From Chitinophagaceae bacterium (GTDB taxonomy: Bacteria; Bacteroidota; Bacteroidia; Chitinophagales; Chitinophagaceae), in assembly GCA_019752295.1 (NCBI GenBank), contig JAIEMK010000009.1, positions 1 to 64,000 on the forward strand: a DNA stretch of 64,000 bases, given 5' to 3'. This document shows, one piece after another, positions 61,679 through 64,000 of this stretch. The first letter of the stretch is position 1. Each line of letters begins with the position of its first letter. The notes under the pieces are model-generated. The model saw only the letters and a program-made list of their open reading frames with translations. It did no database searches and was not told the origin of the DNA. Made by a program: the position numbers and the translations under genes.

Positions 61679-62813
61679 TATCGGCCTCTGTAATTGTTTT
61701 GCCAGACAAGATGACCAAACGCTCTACAACATTCCTCAATTCGCGTATATTGCCCGTCCAGCTATGTTTTTGCAAAGCCTCGATAGCTTTTTTGTCGATC
61801 GCCTTAGAGGATTGGCCATAGTCTGCTGCTATATCGATTAAAAATTTTTCAACTAAGAGCGGAATATCATCCACACGTTGGTTTAAAGAAGGTACATGTA
61901 TTAATATAACGCCCAACCTGTGATAAAGATCCAGTCTAAAATTTTTCTGTTCCACTTCTTTTAGTAAATCCTTATTCGTAGCCGCAACTACTCTTACATC
62001 TACACTAATTTCTTTATCGCCACCCACCCTTGTTATTTTTGATTCCTGCAAGGCCCTTAACACTTTTGCCTGCGCCGATAAACTCATATCGCCTATCTCA
62101 TCTAAAAACAGTGTTCCTCCGCTAGCCTGTTCAAATTTTCCAATACGTTGTTTGATAGCTGAAGTAAATGAACCTTTTTCGTGCCCGAATAATTCGCTTT
62201 CAATCAACTCTCCGGGGATTGCAGCACAGTTAACTTCAATTAGCGGGGCTGCAGCACGATTGCTTTTTTCGTGAAGCCATCTTGCAACCAATTCCTTACC
62301 CGTACCGTTGTCGCCGGTAATTAAAACGCGCGCATCTGTTGCGGCCACTTTTTCGATCGTATCTTTTATTTTCTGAATCGAATCACTGTTCCCAATAATC
62401 TCCTGAACTTTCGAAACTTTTCTTTTGAGTGTTTTGGTTTCTTTTACAAGCGAATTTTTATCCAGCGCATTCCTGATAGTAATCAATAATCTGTTTAAAT
62501 CAGGTGGTTTGGCAATATAGTCGAAAGCTCCCTTCTTAACTGCATCAACAGCGGTTTCAATATTTCCGTGACCGCTAATCATGATCACCGGAATTTCGGA
62601 GTTTAGTTGTATAACGTTGTCTAAAAATTCAAGTCCATCAAGTTTGGGCATTTTAATATCGCACAAAACCAAATCGTAAGCATTAGTGGAAAATTTTTTC
62701 AGCCCTTCTTCCCCGTCCGAAGCTTCGTCAACTTTAAAGCCTTCGTTTGTTAGTATGTCTTTCAACACATTGCGGATCGACCGCTCGTCATCAATAATTA
62801 ATATTTGAGCCAT
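61650..62813 (-). CDS. Sigma-54 interacting response regulator lacking a DNA-binding domain
   Basis: A 387-residue NtrC-like protein. The receiver (1-120) has DDE at 8-10, phospho-accepting Asp52 in LCDIKMP, and Lys in DYIAKPP. The AAA+ domain has Walker A GDNGTGKEL, a GSFTSA loop in place of GAFTGA, Walker B GGTLFLDEIGD and the SKAIDKKAIEAL...WTGNIRELRNVVERLVIL region. It stops at INSYVLPGS with no Fis-type helix-turn-helix. It therefore would activate from solution or bind DNA through a partner. Its 3' end overlaps the MerR-type gene by 29 bases; a TonB receptor gene lies upstream on the same strand. Confidence 0.93.
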   Translation of the reverse strand: MAQILIIDDERSIRNVLKDILTNEGFKVDEASDGEEGLKKFSTNAYDLVLCDIKMPKLDGLEFLDNVIQLNSEIPVIMISGHGNIETAVDAVKKGAFDYIAKPPDLNRLLITIRNALDKNSLVKETKTLKRKVSKVQEIIGNSDSIQKIKDTIEKVAATDARVLITGDNGTGKELVARWLHEKSNRAAAPLIEVNCAAIPGELIESELFGHEKGSFTSAIKQRIGKFEQASGGTLFLDEIGDMSLSAQAKVLRALQESKITRVGGDKEISVDVRVVAATNKDLLKEVEQKNFRLDLYHRLGVILIHVPSLNQRVDDIPLLVEKFLIDIAADYGQSSKAIDKKAIEALQKHSWTGNIRELRNVVERLVILSGKTITEADINSYVLPGS

Positions 62814-62852
62814 AGTATTTTTTATTCAGCAATGCTAAGATAATCATTGCCA

Positions 62853-64000
62853 TCACTTAATTAGCTTAAAACGAAGTCCTGCAAAAAAGTTTCTCTCGGA
62901 TGCCGGATTATAAAACCTTTTTCCTGCAGCATTAATATCGTTTCCAAGGCTATACTGCTGATTCAGGAGGTTATCGATTCCTGCAAAAAAAAGGATATGA
63001 TGTCTGGTATCTCTGTACAAATAATCCAATTTCAATTGTACCAGTTGATACGGATCGGCATATGCATCATTTGCATCTGTTAGTGGAATAGTGCTCACCG
63101 CATTCAGGTTACTGTGTAAAATAAATTTTTTAAATATCCCCAGATCTATGCCTAAAGCAAGTATTTTTTTAGGAACACCTGTAAGTGCATTTCCGGCAAA
63201 ACTGCTATTTCCCTGTTGATAGTTTATAAAATGGTAAGGCTGATAACTGAATGAAGTCCATACAAAAAGAGATGAAACAATATGCTGACTATTACGAATT
63301 GCCTGCAACTTTCCACTAAGCTCAAACCCTTGCTGCAAAGCAGTTCCAGCGTTGATAAAATATTCTGCACCACCAGAATTTGTTCTTTTTACAATGGCGT
63401 CGTTTAATTTAAAATGATAATAAGCTATATCAAGCTGCAATTTATTTTGAAGCAAAAATCCCTTTAACCCCATTTCAAAATTCCATCCTTTTTCGGGAGC
63501 GAGATTGCCATAATAATTTCCATCGGAAGGACGCACCTCAGCAAGAGATGGAGGAGAAAAACCAAATGCAATAATCGAATAAGCTGCTATATTTTTATTC
63601 AAATTGAACAAAACTGAGAAGCGGGGAGCAGGCACAATAGCTGTTGATTTAAGCTGACGATTAGCAAGCGGGTCTGAAGTTCTTTGATAACTTAATAGCT
63701 GTTGGTTAAAGCTGATGCCCGCATTCAGTTGCCACCGATGCGCAAAAATTTTCTGCAACTGTGTATACCCTGTCCACTGATTCGTAAATATGTTATCACT
63801 GAATTGCAAGGTATCCCTTACTCCTTTCCGATTTCCAAAATCTGTTATCACAGAATGATTGTACAGCCATTCCAATCCTGATATCCATTGAATGCTATTT
63901 TGATTGGGCTGGTAAATCCATTGAACACCAATGCCGGTATTGGTTTCGTTTCTAAATTCATAATTCGTTATGAATGGATTTTCGAAACGGGTATTATTCA
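62853..64000 (-). CDS. TonB-dependent receptor, C-terminal part (5' partial)
   Basis: The frame is open to the window edge, so only the last 380 or so residues are visible. They are outer-membrane beta-barrel strands: FAHRWQLNAGISFNQQLLS, IAAYSIIAFGFSPPSLAEVRP (the receptor signature), GWNFEMGLKGFLLQNKLQLDIAYYHFKLNDAIV, IDNLLNQQYSLGNDINAAGKRFY and the closing AGLRFKLIK. The pattern fits FecA-like siderophore or metal-complex receptors rather than SusC. The N-terminal plug and TonB box lie beyond the window. It precedes the sigma-54 regulator gene by 39 bases, and may share its transcript. Confidence 0.88.
   Translation of the reverse strand, partial: NNTRFENPFITNYEFRNETNTGIGVQWIYQPNQNSIQWISGLEWLYNHSVITDFGNRKGVRDTLQFSDNIFTNQWTGYTQLQKIFAHRWQLNAGISFNQQLLSYQRTSDPLANRQLKSTAIVPAPRFSVLFNLNKNIAAYSIIAFGFSPPSLAEVRPSDGNYYGNLAPEKGWNFEMGLKGFLLQNKLQLDIAYYHFKLNDAIVKRTNSGGAEYFINAGTALQQGFELSGKLQAIRNSQHIVSSLFVWTSFSYQPYHFINYQQGNSSFAGNALTGVPKKILALGIDLGIFKKFILHSNLNAVSTIPLTDANDAYADPYQLVQLKLDYLYRDTRHHILFFAGIDNLLNQQYSLGNDINAAGKRFYNPASERNFFAGLRFKLIK

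Overview
The window reads as chromosome of a Bacteroidota bacterium, most likely family Chitinophagaceae. This is inferred from gene content and style, not from a database match. Supporting signs are Bacteroidota-type promoters (TAnnTTTG near -7, TTG or TTTG near -33) with no consistent Shine-Dalgarno sequences, a protein with a gliding-motility/type IX secretion C-terminal domain, an oversized signal peptidase I, SusC-like and FecA-like TonB receptors, and tandem 790-residue FtsX permeases. The DNA is AT-rich and almost every gene is on an intact frame. I see no rRNA, tRNA, CRISPR array, transposase or prophage gene.

Layout. 1-4590: end of a flavin/Fe-S oxidoreductase overlapping a pyruvate:ferredoxin oxidoreductase. 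4754-7827: a TonB receptor and a small-molecule kinase, convergent. 7910-10595: an NtrC-type regulator and its histidine kinase on the minus strand. 10856-24788: a divergent 14 kb efflux operon (adaptor, ATPase, four FtsX permeases, second ATPase, TolC) with a candidate sigma-54 promoter and a palindromic repeat element inside it. 24857-26743: a small membrane protein and a C-terminal processing protease. 26901-29342: MurNAc/GlcNAc kinase, MurQ, a conserved-looking orphan and a 51-residue basic protein. 29526-31535: urocanase and a TPR protein. 31716-33554: electron transfer flavoprotein. 33667-34807: cupin and an atypical SDR. 34902-36329: bifunctional nuclease and IspE. 36483-47014: nitrogen assimilation (gltB, gltD, amt, porin, second amt). 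47116-53620: NhaA, a 45-residue membrane protein, PlsC, PriA, MurB. 53689-60632: OmpA, RlpA, a secreted adhesin-like protein, an orphan, Cdd, LepB. 60773-64000: a CarH-like MerR regulator, a sigma-54 activator without HTH, and a partial TonB receptor.

How genes work together. GltBD assimilate ammonium as glutamate, with two Amt proteins and an outer-membrane porin probably bringing it in. MurK-type kinase plus MurQ recycle cell-wall amino sugars, and MurB, NhaA, PlsC, LepB, RlpA and OmpA are envelope housekeeping. The NtrC/NtrY-like pair probably drives the divergent efflux operon.

The most unusual signals are: a pair of hairpins before the porin gene that share an identical 21-nt core but have different, self-complementary outer stems; an Amt paralogue with a signal peptide and Asn instead of the first pore histidine; an efflux operon with four double-size permeases and two ATPases, one with altered signature and D-loop residues; a MerR protein carrying the B12-photoreceptor motif; an SDR lacking YxxxK; and two small proteins of 51 and 45 residues.
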